Positions 1 through 7,743 of a stretch of DNA of 38,311 bases are shown here, piece by piece. The DNA comes from a virus, in the IMG/VR virus record IMGVR_UViG_3300025154_000037, positions 1 through 38,311 of that record. One strand, 5' to 3'. Position 1 is the stretch's first letter. Each line of letters starts with the position of its first letter. The notes under the pieces are model-generated. The model did not search any database and was not told where the DNA came from. It worked only from the letters and a program-made list of their open reading frames with translations. Both the position numbers and the translations under genes were made by a program.

Positions 1-127
1 CCTTTCGCTAAAATTAAATCAACCTCCCCGGCATTCATATTTATTTTAAGACTATCGGAAATTGCATAGTTTTGCTGCCATAAAACTTTCCTTGTACCAG
101 CAGAGTCAATGGATTTTTGGAGATAAA
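1..127. repeat. Left copy of 127-bp direct terminal repeat
   Basis: These 127 bases are identical to the last 127 bases of the window. The reading frame of the spike gene continues through the repeat when the ends are joined. An exact overlap of 127 is typical of an assembler k-mer overlap on a circular or circularly permuted molecule, so this is more likely a sign of circularity than a biological terminal repeat. Confidence 0.97.
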
Positions 128-524
128 CAGTAGCATCGCCGCTTACATATCCATATTCCTCCGGTGTTGACCAATCGCCGTATTGCAGCACGGTTACGTT
201 TTGTTCAATAGCATCTATAAGCGCTCTTATAGTTACTAATGAATCGCCTATCAAGTAACTAACGCCAATAGAATCAGCTTGACCTTGACTCGCCAAAATA
301 CCTAGCAGCCGCATTAAGGTTAATTTTCTATCATGATTGTTTTGCTGTAAATAAAATAATTCGGTACCGGATAAAGTATCGGCAGTAGTCATTTGATCAA
401 CGCGCTGTGGAAAAAGCGAGGCGGTGAATAGCATTAGCATTAGTATCAAACCCACCCCTCGCCCCTCCCAAGAGGGGAAGCATCCCTTTTTTACTTTTAT
501 CTTTTTACTTTTATCTTTTATCAT
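1..524 (-). CDS. Beta-helix tail spike, N-terminal part (gene crosses contig ends)
   Basis: This is the 5' part of the gene that continues at 38311-36546 once the circle is closed; the joined protein is about 720 residues. The start at 524 overlaps the stop of the tail hub gene as ATGA, which suggests translational coupling. The first 30 or so residues come from a GC-rich palindrome (450-486) and a T-rich repeat. A short hydrophobic run (LILMLMLFTASLF) follows, which could act as a signal sequence or anchor. The segment then reads through TADTLSGTELFYLQQNNHD towards the beta-helix, a plausible virion-attachment region. A later start at the ATG at 440 is possible. The reading frame is open with no stop up to the contig edge. 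Confidence 0.75.
   Translation of the reverse strand, partial: MIKDKSKKIKVKKGCFPSWEGRGVGLILMLMLFTASLFPQRVDQMTTADTLSGTELFYLQQNNHDRKLTLMRLLGILASQGQADSIGVSYLIGDSLVTIRALIDAIEQNVTVLQYGDWSTPEEYGYVSGDATVYLQKSIDSAGTRKVLWQQNYAISDSLKINMNAGEVDLILAK
450..486. repeat. Family B palindrome in the spike N-terminal coding region
   Basis: CCCCTCCC AA GAGGGG stem with ACCCACCCCTC leader, translated near the start of the spike gene (residues of about 14-25, reading CFPSWEGRGVG). Confidence 0.85.
491..521. repeat. T-rich tandem repeat (TTTTATCTTTTTAC units)
   Basis: TTACTTTTATC occurs in near-tandem copies, read as lysine-rich KDKSKKIKVKK at the very start of the spike gene. This type of sequence resembles the KVKSQ-type dispersed repeat (family C). 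Confidence 0.55.
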
Positions 525-2605
525 TGCAGTACCCTAATTACTTTCAAACCAAATTTATTAACCACTCCAAATTGATTAACTTTTGGAGTTTTTTTAATTA
601 TACGATAGCGATGCGCTGCACTATTACCGTAAGTATCTTGCACTTTAGCAGTTGTTACATCAATCAGATCTCCGGTTTGCCGTGCACCGTCTTTTAATTC
701 AACATCAAAATTTAAGATGCGCTGTGCATCCCGCGTTCTGTTTTTACGTAATACCAATAATGCAGTTACGTAGGTAACCAGCTCTGCTTCGGTATTGCCG
801 AGCACATTAAGCCAAGTTGAATATTGCGTATCTGCAATTTCATCGTTATACTCATTGGCACTTTCAGCAACGGCATCTATTGATTGTACTGCCCGGTTGT
901 ACGATTCTTTATCGTCAATGCTTTTTTCGGGATCATATCTATTGTAATATTGCCACCATTGAGTATAGCGGCTGCTTTCATTTTCATCAACACTTAACGA
1001 TCCGAAAATAATATTAGCTTCATCCGTTAAAGCGGGCACTGTTCCTACTTCGCTGTGCTTTAGTATTTTAATTTTACCATCCTCACCCACCCAGCTCATG
1101 CAATCCAATGCGTTCACCAGATCGAAATAAATTTTGTTAAGATTAATTTCTTTTGCAATCGGGATGGTAGAAAAATCAATATCAGTCCACGCAGATTCGT
1201 AAGTAGTAAATTTGGTATCAATGTATGAAGCACTTATACCGGCTAAGGTAAGCATTGCTTTAAGTAATGTGAACGGATTTTGAGGTGATTTAAAAAGTAA
1301 AGCATATACAATCGTATTTTCATCATGCCAATCTGATTTCGAATTAAACTGAGCGTGACTGCAATTATCAAAACGATAATAAGAGGATTCGGTAATTATT
1401 TGTTCATAATAAATTATTTCCTTATCGATTTTAATGTAACCGGGTTGATCAAATAAAGATAAATCTGTAGAAAGAGCTATTTTTAAATTCAATGTAACAT
1501 TTCTTGCTTGCTCGGTCCAGTTAGCAATATTAGATGGATCAGTACCTTCAAATAAAAATAATCTTATTGCTAAATCAGCGGGTGTTTGTGGATCATTAGG
1601 TAAACTATAGAATGCACTCGCTTGAGTACCATAGTTTTGTGTGTTGCTATATTGCCAGCTTCCGGCAGCAGTACGAATATAAAATTTATAATAACTCGCT
1701 CCGGTAATATCCGTATAAGTTACATTGATATTCCCATCGCCACCCGCTAAAACTACTTGCGATTCTTCCGGGTGTTTTGCAAAAGGTCTATTATTAGAAT
1801 CAAAAGCAACAAAGCTTACATAATAAGTTCCGCCCACAAGGGTTCCTCCCATACCATTATCGGCAGTTATTACTACATTAGTTATTTGTAAAAAATCTTG
1901 ACGTATAGCATAATCACCATCCAAAGCATCGGTTGAAAGCATTGATTCTTGACTTTGACATTCCCATGTTTTATATAAATCTTCATAAAGTACCGCATCA
2001 GTTTTAAGCGGATAGTCAATTTTCGAAAGTTCTTTCATTAAATCCACCGCTTCAATTTGCATTATGCCATTGTTAAGGATAATGTTGTCTATGGGACCAA
2101 TAAATTTTAGCTGAAAATCGCCCTCTACAAGTCCTTCATAGCCTTCGTAAAGCTTGATCATTCTACCTTTATAGTTGCTGTTGCGTGCAATCAATTTTTT
2201 CCAATAGCTGCCTTGCACTGAGGTTCTGCCGGTTACGTAAGGATCTATTCCAAAGTCGTTATCATTTTCATCAAACAAATCCACCTTAAGCCGCTTAACA
2301 ACGGTGTCTTTTTCTTTTATTTCTGTTGGCAGTTCGTTATAGCTTTTAATATATGGACGGCAGCCATAGTAATTTTTAATCACGCGCAAAGGCAGCGCCG
2401 CATTAATATATTTATACTGCTTTGTTGTCTTTGTAAAATTTGATTTGTCCTGACAAGTGGGAAAAGTGTTAAAGCATTTAGTAGCCGCGGGTCCGCTTGC
2501 AGTGCATGGCGCAACTCCATAAGTATTGCCGCAGTAATCTAATTCGATCACTAGTAGATCTATTTTTGTACGGACAATTGCGGCTTGTTTGCTATCGTAG
2601 CTCAT
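521..2605 (-). CDS. Tail hub / baseplate-like protein (tail tip)
   Basis: This 694-residue protein lies between the distal tail protein and the spike genes, where siphophages encode the tail tip hub. The N-terminus holds four closely spaced cysteines (C25, C34, C44, C51; CFNTFPTCQD) followed by a hub-like beta-rich region. Residues of about 240-330 look like a fibronectin/Ig-type insert (GGTYYVSFVAFDSN...YYKFYIRTAAG). The C-terminal third (TGDLIDVTTAKVQD, YRIIKKTPK) resembles the end of phage tail/baseplate hub proteins. Lambda gpL carries an Fe-S cluster in the equivalent complex; whether these cysteines do so is inference. The start codon lies in the arm of a hairpin repeat (2602-2626). The stop overlaps the next start as ATGA. 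Confidence 0.7.
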   Translation of the reverse strand: MSYDSKQAAIVRTKIDLLVIELDYCGNTYGVAPCTASGPAATKCFNTFPTCQDKSNFTKTTKQYKYINAALPLRVIKNYYGCRPYIKSYNELPTEIKEKDTVVKRLKVDLFDENDNDFGIDPYVTGRTSVQGSYWKKLIARNSNYKGRMIKLYEGYEGLVEGDFQLKFIGPIDNIILNNGIMQIEAVDLMKELSKIDYPLKTDAVLYEDLYKTWECQSQESMLSTDALDGDYAIRQDFLQITNVVITADNGMGGTLVGGTYYVSFVAFDSNNRPFAKHPEESQVVLAGGDGNINVTYTDITGASYYKFYIRTAAGSWQYSNTQNYGTQASAFYSLPNDPQTPADLAIRLFLFEGTDPSNIANWTEQARNVTLNLKIALSTDLSLFDQPGYIKIDKEIIYYEQIITESSYYRFDNCSHAQFNSKSDWHDENTIVYALLFKSPQNPFTLLKAMLTLAGISASYIDTKFTTYESAWTDIDFSTIPIAKEINLNKIYFDLVNALDCMSWVGEDGKIKILKHSEVGTVPALTDEANIIFGSLSVDENESSRYTQWWQYYNRYDPEKSIDDKESYNRAVQSIDAVAESANEYNDEIADTQYSTWLNVLGNTEAELVTYVTALLVLRKNRTRDAQRILNFDVELKDGARQTGDLIDVTTAKVQDTYGNSAAHRYRIIKKTPKVNQFGVVNKFGLKVIRVLQ

Positions 2606-2626
2606 GGTTCGACAAGCTCACCATGA
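2602..2626. repeat. Family A hairpin (arms TCATGGT/ACCATGA)
   Basis: The seven-base arms are perfectly complementary around the core TCGACAAGCTC. The hub gene's ATG lies inside one arm, so a folded hairpin would pair with the start codon. Confidence 0.9.
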
Positions 2627-2656
2627 CATTGTGTTTTCTTAATCTTCATCTTCATC

Positions 2657-3499
2657 TTACTCGCTTATTCCGGTCATTTGTAATTGCAGTTCATCCGCGT
2701 AGCTTAATTTGCTGAGCGGTTCTTGATACACCATATCGGTATTTACACGCACGTAAAAAATATCATCCGGGCGGTTAGTTAAATCCCACACGTAAACAAA
2801 AGGATAAATAAACTTTGCATGACTGTCCCAAAACTGTTCGAATGTTCCTTCGGTCCATTGCCGTAATAAATTACTCCATTTATGATTTATCTGAATACCA
2901 TTGTAAGCAAGCACCGTCCCGAGGAGATGACCTTCTTGAGATATTTCGCTGGCAAGCTTCATGCTTTCTTGCTTTGGTATTACTTGATTATCCGGCGGCC
3001 AAGGAAACTGCAGCTTTTTACCAAGCATTAAAATTCCAATTTCGGCTGCTGCAGTTGCACCGGTTATTTTAATGCGCCAGTATTGTGATACTATGATATC
3101 GGTTAAGTTAAATATTACAAACTGCGCTTTATTAGTTGCCGGCACAAAGGAATGAATGGTTGTATAACTAACACCGGCATCAAGCGAGTATTGTATTGTT
3201 ATTGTAGCACCAATTGTTTTTAAATTATGGTTTAAAATAAATAGTGCATCGGGAGCAACACCGTCCTCAAGCTCTAAAAATCCGCCTTCGGTTTCGAGCC
3301 ATCCACCTTCCGCAAGCTCTAGGTATGCTTGGTCGTTATCCACAAATGCATCAATATTCTGATCGGCCGAACTGCTTGCTTTCCATTTTGTGAAAGTCCG
3401 CCAATCAATAAGATTATCCTTGCTGTAACCGCTTGCTTCGCTTGTTACAGTAAGTGTGTTGTTGGCTAAATAGTTTTTGTATAAAATAATAGGGTTCAT
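2657..3499 (-). CDS. Distal tail protein-like structural protein
   Basis: A 280-residue protein encoded just upstream of the hub and downstream of the lysis cassette. The N-terminus (NNTLTVTSEASGYSKDNLID, then W..FTKWKAS) and the later ALFILNHNL...ITIQYSLDAGVSY resemble a discoidin/galactose-binding-like fold often seen in siphophage distal tail and adhesion proteins. The C-terminal half (LLRQWTEGTFEQFWDSHAK...FVYVWDL) is typical of proteins that connect tail tube and hub. The start codon abuts a hairpin repeat and no good Shine-Dalgarno sequence is visible. The assignment rests on gene order and fold impression. Confidence 0.6.
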   Translation of the reverse strand: MNPIILYKNYLANNTLTVTSEASGYSKDNLIDWRTFTKWKASSSADQNIDAFVDNDQAYLELAEGGWLETEGGFLELEDGVAPDALFILNHNLKTIGATITIQYSLDAGVSYTTIHSFVPATNKAQFVIFNLTDIIVSQYWRIKITGATAAAEIGILMLGKKLQFPWPPDNQVIPKQESMKLASEISQEGHLLGTVLAYNGIQINHKWSNLLRQWTEGTFEQFWDSHAKFIYPFVYVWDLTNRPDDIFYVRVNTDMVYQEPLSKLSYADELQLQMTGISE

Positions 3500-3501
3500 G
3501 G

Positions 3502-3602
3502 TTCGACATCTTTCGACAAGCTCAAGATGACACGCTTGCTTTTGTCATGCTGAGCTAGCCTGCCACTCATTAACTTGGCCGTGGCGGGGTCGAAGCATGA
3601 CA
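3502..3602. repeat. Family A repeat pair; second copy carries nested hairpin
   Basis: Copy one has arms CATCTT/AAGATG around TCGACAAGCTC (3507-3529). Copy two lies in the opposite orientation with arms TCATGCT/AGCATGA (3545-3551, 3594-3600). Its core is split as GAGC...GTCGA by a roughly 30-base insert with its own CTGCCAC/GTGGCGG stem. Confidence 0.9.
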
Positions 3603-3614
3603 TTCATTATTTCA

Positions 3615-3905
3615 TTATTTAATATAATCTGCATTTTTAGAATCACGAATACCGGTGTATTTATTTGGAATTTTATCCATTACACTTCGTACACCACCCG
3701 GAAGTTTTTCGGAATTATTTTGGTAATCGGATTTTACCATAAACAGCTTTACTGCAAAGCCAATAGGCAATGCAAGCTTAAAGAGCAATGTGTGTTCCGG
3801 TAATAGCTGCAATAATTCTGGAGTGAATGCAATGGCAGTAGTACCCAAGACTTGTCCTGTTGTTTTAAGCCACCACCAAAAAGTATTTTTTTGTGTTTCA
3901 GACAT
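3615..3905 (-). CDS. Small membrane protein next to lysis genes
   Basis: A 96-residue protein starting MSETQKNTFWWWLKTTGQ, with two likely membrane segments (QVLGTTAIAFTPELLQLL and LLFKLALPIGFAVKLFMV) and a charged C-terminus. A GTG five codons upstream lies inside a hairpin repeat and is a less likely start. Its place between the holin-like gene and the distal tail gene suggests a lysis accessory or second holin, but no family was recognised. Confidence 0.6.
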   Translation of the reverse strand: MSETQKNTFWWWLKTTGQVLGTTAIAFTPELLQLLPEHTLLFKLALPIGFAVKLFMVKSDYQNNSEKLPGGVRSVMDKIPNKYTGIRDSKNADYIK

Positions 3906-3916
3906 AGCTTTAATGG

Positions 3917-3968
3917 TCACACTGAGCTTGTCGAAGTGTGATGTGATGTTTCGACAAGCTCAACATGA
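3917..3968. repeat. Family A inverted pair
   Basis: Copy one has arms TCACACT/AGTGTGA (3917-3923, 3935-3941). Copy two lies in the opposite orientation with arms ATGTT/AACAT (3946-3966). Both have the 11-base core. Confidence 0.9.
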
Positions 3969-3973
3969 CATGA

Positions 3974-4174
3974 TTATTTTAATGGTGATTTACCGGTGAA
4001 GTATGCAACTATCCATACACCAACTGCCATTATTAAATTCCAGATGTTAGGATCGTTGCTTACCAAATATTCGTTTACAAATGTTGCTAGTGCAAAGATA
4101 AATCCGGCTATGTTTGTAACCGCATTTTTGTACTTCAATAGAAAGTCAACGAATTTTTTTAATGTGTTTAGCAT
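3974..4174 (-). CDS. Holin-like two-helix membrane protein
   Basis: A 66-residue protein beginning MLNTLKKFVDFLLKYKNAV, with two hydrophobic segments (NIAGFIFALATFVNEYLV and LIMAVGVWIVAYFTG) and a short basic tail. This is the size and topology of a small phage holin. The start is set by AAGGAG seven bases upstream of the ATG. The frame stays open upstream to 4447, but that stretch is translated repeat DNA and is best treated as non-coding. It lies immediately downstream of the lysin gene on the same strand, so holin/lysin pairing is likely. Confidence 0.65.
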   Translation of the reverse strand: MLNTLKKFVDFLLKYKNAVTNIAGFIFALATFVNEYLVSNDPNIWNLIMAVGVWIVAYFTGKSPLK

Positions 4175-4443
4175 TGTGAACTCCTTTAGTTTAAGAATTA
4201 TTTGTTTACGCTTTTCGTATTTAATTTTTAATTTTTCATTTTGAATTTTCAATTCTTCAGCAAGATTTGGTAAATCGCCAATCGGCTCATCAAATATTTT
4301 TTTATCCGGGTCGCCGGTAAAGTGCTTGTCAACAGTACCCACCCCTTCCGTTCCCCTCCCAAGAGGGGAAGCTGTACGGTTGTCATGCTGAGCAGTGAGC
4401 TTGTCGAACTGTCGAAGCATGTCAGTCTGAGCTTGTCGAAGAC
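4175..4443 (-). other. Spacer of stacked repeats between lysin and holin
   Basis: The stretch holds a family B palindrome (4337-4377), nested and single family A hairpins (4384-4447) and a T-rich fragment (4205-4250) whose complement reads KIQNEKLKIKYEKRK. It stays open in the holin frame by chance. The middle part (HFTGDPDKKIFDEPIGDLPN) is not explained by repeats and could be a remnant of a coding region. Confidence 0.55.
4337..4377. repeat. Family B GC-rich palindrome
   Basis: The element has an ACCCACCCC leader followed by CCCCTCCC AA GAGGGG, an inverted repeat. It matches the copies at 450, 9535, 15085, 15701, 17114 and 24548. Confidence 0.85.
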
Positions 4444-4447
4444 TCAT
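4384..4447. repeat. Family A copy nested inside a family A copy, plus a further copy
   Basis: The outer arms CATGCT/AGCATG (4384-4389, 4416-4421) enclose a split core GAGC...GTCGA. The insert is a complete smaller copy, AGT + core + ACT (4394-4410). A separate copy with arms AGTCT/AGACT follows at about 4424-4444. Confidence 0.9.
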
Positions 4448-4899
4448 AAGTTGCCTCTTTTTTTTTCATCCATTAATAAATAAATAAGCTGCGACATCTT
4501 GCGTAAGTAATCGGGGTCTGTTGCATATTTGTAAGGATGTTCATTCTGCACTGCATTTATAAACTGAACCGGATCGGTGTAAGTAAATGCTTTAGGCCAT
4601 CTTTTTTTAAGAAGTGCGGCATGATCCTTAAAGCTATCCAAAGGTGAGGCATACTTTCTGAAGGTTTGTTTTATAGTAATTGTTTTATCACCTTCAAATT
4701 CATGTGTGGTTAAAACTTGTATTTCACCTTTCCAACTTTTACCCGCTTTAATACCAAAAAAATTATTACCGGGTGCATGCTGACCCCATCCACTTTCGAG
4801 CGCAGCTTGCGCCAGTGTAGCTAGTGCCGGCACACCGGTTTCTTTTTCGTTTTCTTCTGCGTAAGGCAGATAGTATTTGATGAATTCGTTTGGCTTCAT
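4444..4899 (-). CDS. Endolysin, GH73-type glucosaminidase
   Basis: A 151-residue single-domain peptidoglycan hydrolase. The motif LAQAALESGWG holds the catalytic glutamate (E35) typical of FlgJ-like/GH73 N-acetylglucosaminidases, followed by NNFFGIKAG, the conserved family signature. The later FRKYASPLDSFKDHAALLKK and YATDPDYLRKMSQLI are also characteristic. No signal peptide is visible, so release would depend on a holin; the holin-like gene follows. Its likely role is cleaving the glycan backbone at lysis. The ATG lies at the edge of a long hairpin repeat. Confidence 0.88.
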   Translation of the reverse strand: MKPNEFIKYYLPYAEENEKETGVPALATLAQAALESGWGQHAPGNNFFGIKAGKSWKGEIQVLTTHEFEGDKTITIKQTFRKYASPLDSFKDHAALLKKRWPKAFTYTDPVQFINAVQNEHPYKYATDPDYLRKMSQLIYLLMDEKKRGNL

Positions 4900-4903
4900 A
4901 CTT

Positions 4904-4986
4904 CGACACCTTTCGACAAGCTCTCCGAAAGGAGTCCTTTGGATAAGGTGACATTACGAATGTCATACTGAGCCTGTCGAAGTATG
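4904..4986. repeat. Family A long variant plus short copy
   Basis: Copy one has arms CACCTT/AAGGTG (4907-4912, 4945-4950), the core, and an extra module built on AAAGGA C TCCTTT (4924-4943). Copy two has arms CATACT/AGTATG (4964-4969, 4981-4986). Confidence 0.9.
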
Positions 4987-4998
4987 GCATTTAATTTT

Positions 4999-6855
4999 CT
5001 ATCCATTACCAACTCCATCATTCCAAGCTTTTTCTAGAGCGGGTGCAAGCTCACGTGCAATGGCATCCTTATCCATCCCAACAAAGCCGTACACATTAAC
5101 TACAATAGAGCGTGAGTTGTTAGTTACATTTTCATTTCGTATTGAAGAGGCAGAAGGCGGTGAGAGGGAACTCCCGCCAACTCCACCTCCACCCGATGAG
5201 CCTGGCTGCATCGAAGCGATTCTTGCTATGTTCGAAAGTCCAAAAGCAGTGGCAGCGGCGGCGGCGGCAATTGCAAGTCCGGGTCCTACAATAGGAATAC
5301 CAACCATTGCTTTATACGCTTCCACTGCAGAAGTATAAGTAGCAATACCGGCTTGAGCTATTGCATAAGCTTTATAAATACCAAACATTGTTTTGTTGGT
5401 ATTGCCGGAAAGCATTGCAAAGTTTTGAAGTGCCCCGCCGATGTTATCGTACATCTGCAAAGCGGCATCGGTTCTTAAAGCATAATTCATCAGCTCGGAT
5501 TCGGTTAGCTCAGCACTTAATGCAATTTGCGAATCATGTAAAAACTTTATTTGCTCCATCGAGAAGCCGCCGGGAATAGGCGCTGCTTGCTCTAATGGTT
5601 TTGCTTCATTAAGCTTATAAATTGTAAAAAGCTGAGTAAGCAGATAATCATTTATGGTTGATAATGCACCGGGAATTCTATCGTACTTGGCATGGTACTC
5701 TTCCGCTTGGGCAATAAGCCGCATTAGTTTTTCTTGCTGCGGATCTAAGCCAAGGGTGTTAATATCAAGCCGGAGTTTTTGGCCTATATTTTCCCATTGA
5801 TCGGCAAGTTTATTAACTTTATCATTTGTTACTGGTAAAACTGTATTATTAAATATTCCTTGTGCATTAACAATTTTTTCTAATTCACTTCTAGAATCTT
5901 GTAATGGTTTTAAAGTTCCCTCTAACGCAACCTTATATGTGGTGGCATCAATATATCCTTGCCTCAATAATTTATTTTGGAACTCCTGATCATTTATCAT
6001 ACTGCCCTTACCAAAATTCAAACCCGGAGCTATTTTCTTATATAATTCAATTATTTTAGGAATATTTTCGCCAAGATTCATTCCTTGAATAGAGGTAGAA
6101 ATATCATTTAATATTTCCAACAAGGGAGGTAAAACTTGAATAGCCAATCCCTCAGCAGTAGATTTAAGAGTAGTTAAACTATCATTAAATTTTTCAGCAC
6201 TTGCAGCCGTGCGTTCATCTATTTCTATCCCTAATCTTCTTGCCTCTTCTTGTAATTTATTAATCCCTTCAGCACCTTGATTTAAAAACGGAATCAATTC
6301 GGCTCCAGCTCTACCAAATATTGACATGGCTGTTGCAGTCTTTAATGTACCATCCCTCATCTTCGAAAATTTTTCAGCAATATCTATTAATATTTTATCC
6401 GAAGCTTTTAATCTACCAGTTGAATCCACCACCGAAATACCCAGAATATCAAACGCCTTTTTAGCTGTTTGTCCAGCACCTTGAGAAACTTCAAACATGT
6501 TTCTAGATAAGCGAGCTATACCTGTTTGTAATTCTTGAAACGAAACATCGGCAAGGTCTGCAGCATATTTTAAAGTTGACAATGCCTCGGTTGATATGCC
6601 GATTTTTTGAGCAGTCTTTCCAATTTCATCTGCAAAATCTATCTGACGTTTAATTGCGTAACCCATTGCAGTGCCAAAACCTATAATAGCAAGGGGACTG
6701 AAAGCAGTACTCAATAAGCTACCCATACCACCTAATTTGCCAGACAAACCACTTGTAACACGATCTAAATCAAGTACTTTTTTTTCAACACCGTTGATCG
6801 CTTTTACCGCGCCTTGGTTTTTGCCGTCTATTTCTATTTCAACTTTATTAGCCAA
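4999..6855 (-). CDS. Tail tape measure protein
   Basis: A 618-residue protein directly downstream of the frameshifted tail chaperone pair, the standard position for the tape measure. The N-terminus is helical and charged (VEIEIDGKNQGAVKAINGVEKKV), followed by a hydrophobic SPLAIIGFGTAMGYAIKRQ region and typical tape-measure text (DEIGKTAQKIGISTEALS). The C-terminal part has an Ala/Gly-rich membrane-like stretch (VGPGLAIAAAAAATAFGL) and a glycine-rich linker. At about 1.5 angstrom per residue the length suggests a tail near 90 nm (rule of thumb). The start is TTG behind AAAAGG. Confidence 0.88.
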   Translation of the reverse strand: MANKVEIEIDGKNQGAVKAINGVEKKVLDLDRVTSGLSGKLGGMGSLLSTAFSPLAIIGFGTAMGYAIKRQIDFADEIGKTAQKIGISTEALSTLKYAADLADVSFQELQTGIARLSRNMFEVSQGAGQTAKKAFDILGISVVDSTGRLKASDKILIDIAEKFSKMRDGTLKTATAMSIFGRAGAELIPFLNQGAEGINKLQEEARRLGIEIDERTAASAEKFNDSLTTLKSTAEGLAIQVLPPLLEILNDISTSIQGMNLGENIPKIIELYKKIAPGLNFGKGSMINDQEFQNKLLRQGYIDATTYKVALEGTLKPLQDSRSELEKIVNAQGIFNNTVLPVTNDKVNKLADQWENIGQKLRLDINTLGLDPQQEKLMRLIAQAEEYHAKYDRIPGALSTINDYLLTQLFTIYKLNEAKPLEQAAPIPGGFSMEQIKFLHDSQIALSAELTESELMNYALRTDAALQMYDNIGGALQNFAMLSGNTNKTMFGIYKAYAIAQAGIATYTSAVEAYKAMVGIPIVGPGLAIAAAAAATAFGLSNIARIASMQPGSSGGGGVGGSSLSPPSASSIRNENVTNNSRSIVVNVYGFVGMDKDAIARELAPALEKAWNDGVGNG

Positions 6856-6872
6856 ATGTTTTACCTTTTATT

Positions 6873-6926
6873 GTCATGGTGAGCTTGTCGAACCATGACG
6901 CCACACTTCGACAAGCTCAGTGTGAC
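6873..6926. repeat. Family A inverted pair
   Basis: Copy one has arms TCATGGT/ACCATGA (6874-6898). Copy two is inverted with arms CACACT/AGTGTG (6902-6924). The pair sits in the gap between the chaperone and tape measure genes. Confidence 0.92.
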
Positions 6927-6933
6927 AACACCC

Positions 6934-7616
6934 TTAATGTTTGTGTTTAATTTGTTTGTATTGAAATTCATTCATAGCATCTTTGAAAGCACCGAGATAT
7001 TGCCATTCTATAAGTGATAAGTCATCCATGTTAAAATGCATACCAGCTTTTTCTAGGTTGTAAATAAATATTGCAAACGTAAAGCGTGCATCGGGAATAA
7101 AATTTGTTTCATATTGTTTCTTAAGCAGTTCAATATATTCTTTCGGATACCCTACGGATTCGTATTCTTTTTGTTTTTCCGCGGTCCACCTATTTTCGAA
7201 CTGTTCGAACTCTTGGTAAAAAAACTTTTTAAGTCACCTTTATCATTCTTAAGTACAAAGTTTGGTTCGGCAAAAATTGTACGTGCAAAGGTTATAAGAA
7301 TATCGGCGGCAGTTTCTTTGAGTAATGACCGCCACCCGGCGTAATAGTTTTCATCTTCTTTATTGCTGGATATTTGCTTGCCGTCATAAACAAAACAATT
7401 TTCACCAAACCCAGTAATCTTTTCGAGCGCTAAGCTTATCTGCACCTCTTGTGCCTTTTCTGCATCGCGTGTTTCGGTGAGCGCTTGTAATACTAAACTG
7501 TTAAATTGTAAACGGTCCTTGGTTGTTGGTGTGCTATAGTAAATTAAAATTCGTGAACCGCTTGCATTATCGAAGATAAGCAGTTCGTTTTTTTCAGAAG
7601 TTTTAAGGTCTCTCAT
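6934..7616 (-). CDS. Tail assembly chaperone G-T fusion made by -1 frameshift
   Basis: Ribosomes starting at 7616 read 133 codons to the T TTT TTT site at 7224-7218 and, after a -1 slip, continue for 94 codons to the stop at 6934-6936. The product would be about 227 residues. The second frame reads YQEFEQFENRWTAEKQKEYE, then YPKEYIELLKKQYE, and ends YKQIKHKH. It has no start of its own, is protein-like throughout and occupies the region between G and the tape measure. This matches lambda G/GT, where the fusion chaperones tape measure and tube assembly. Confidence 0.85.
7152..7616 (-). CDS. Tail assembly chaperone (G-like, unshifted product)
   Basis: A 154-residue protein starting MRDLKTSEKNELLIFDNASG, behind GAGGGA. 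It lies between the tail tube region and the tape measure, as lambda G does. The last 21 codons after the slippery heptamer read as low-complexity Ser/Asn/Lys (SSNSSKIGGPRKNKKNTNP), consistent with the zero frame being a short tail while selection acts on the -1 frame. Confidence 0.8.
   Translation of the reverse strand: MRDLKTSEKNELLIFDNASGSRILIYYSTPTTKDRLQFNSLVLQALTETRDAEKAQEVQISLALEKITGFGENCFVYDGKQISSNKEDENYYAGWRSLLKETAADILITFARTIFAEPNFVLKNDKGDLKSFFTKSSNSSKIGGPRKNKKNTNP
7218..7224 (-). promoter_or_regulatory. Slippery heptamer for -1 programmed frameshift
   Basis: Seven T residues are read in the zero frame as T TTT TTT, an exact X XXY YYZ slippery sequence. Downstream in the -1 frame the sequence stays open for 94 codons. 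No clear pseudoknot was worked out by eye. Confidence 0.85.
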
Positions 7617-7655
7617 TTGTTCCCTCTCGGTTTTAAGTTATAATAATACTCCGCT

Positions 7656-7743
7656 CACATTTCGACAAGCTCAATGTAACACCACGCTTGTCAGTCTGAG
7701 CTTGCCTGCCACCCATTACTTTCGCCGTGGCAAGTCGAAGACT
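7656..7743. repeat. Family A copy plus nested-hairpin copy
   Basis: Copy one is CACATT + core + AATGTA (7656-7678). Copy two has arms CAGTCT/AGACT (7692-7697, 7739-7743). Its core is split as GAGC...GTCGA by an insert with TTGCC/GGCAA ends and an inner TGCCAC/GTGGCA stem. The next gene's stop codon lies at its edge. Confidence 0.88.

Noticed and set aside
1-127. Biological direct terminal repeats of a linear virion
   Set aside because: The length equals a common assembly k-mer and a gene reads straight through, so an assembly overlap on a circular molecule is simpler.
4175-4447. Upstream extension of the holin frame (MSLRQAQTD...SPLGRGTEG)
   Set aside because: Most of it is translated repeat DNA, and the strong ribosome site marks the start at 4174.
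4766-4990. Open frame inside the lysin gene (RRACRKVSKYEAKR)
   Set aside because: It lies on the lysin strand in another frame and starts in a repeat; the lysin frame has clear GH73 motifs.
5060-5338. Ala-rich plus-strand frame opposite the tape measure
   Set aside because: Shadow of the Ala/Gly-rich tape measure C-terminus; no ribosome site or neighbours on that strand.
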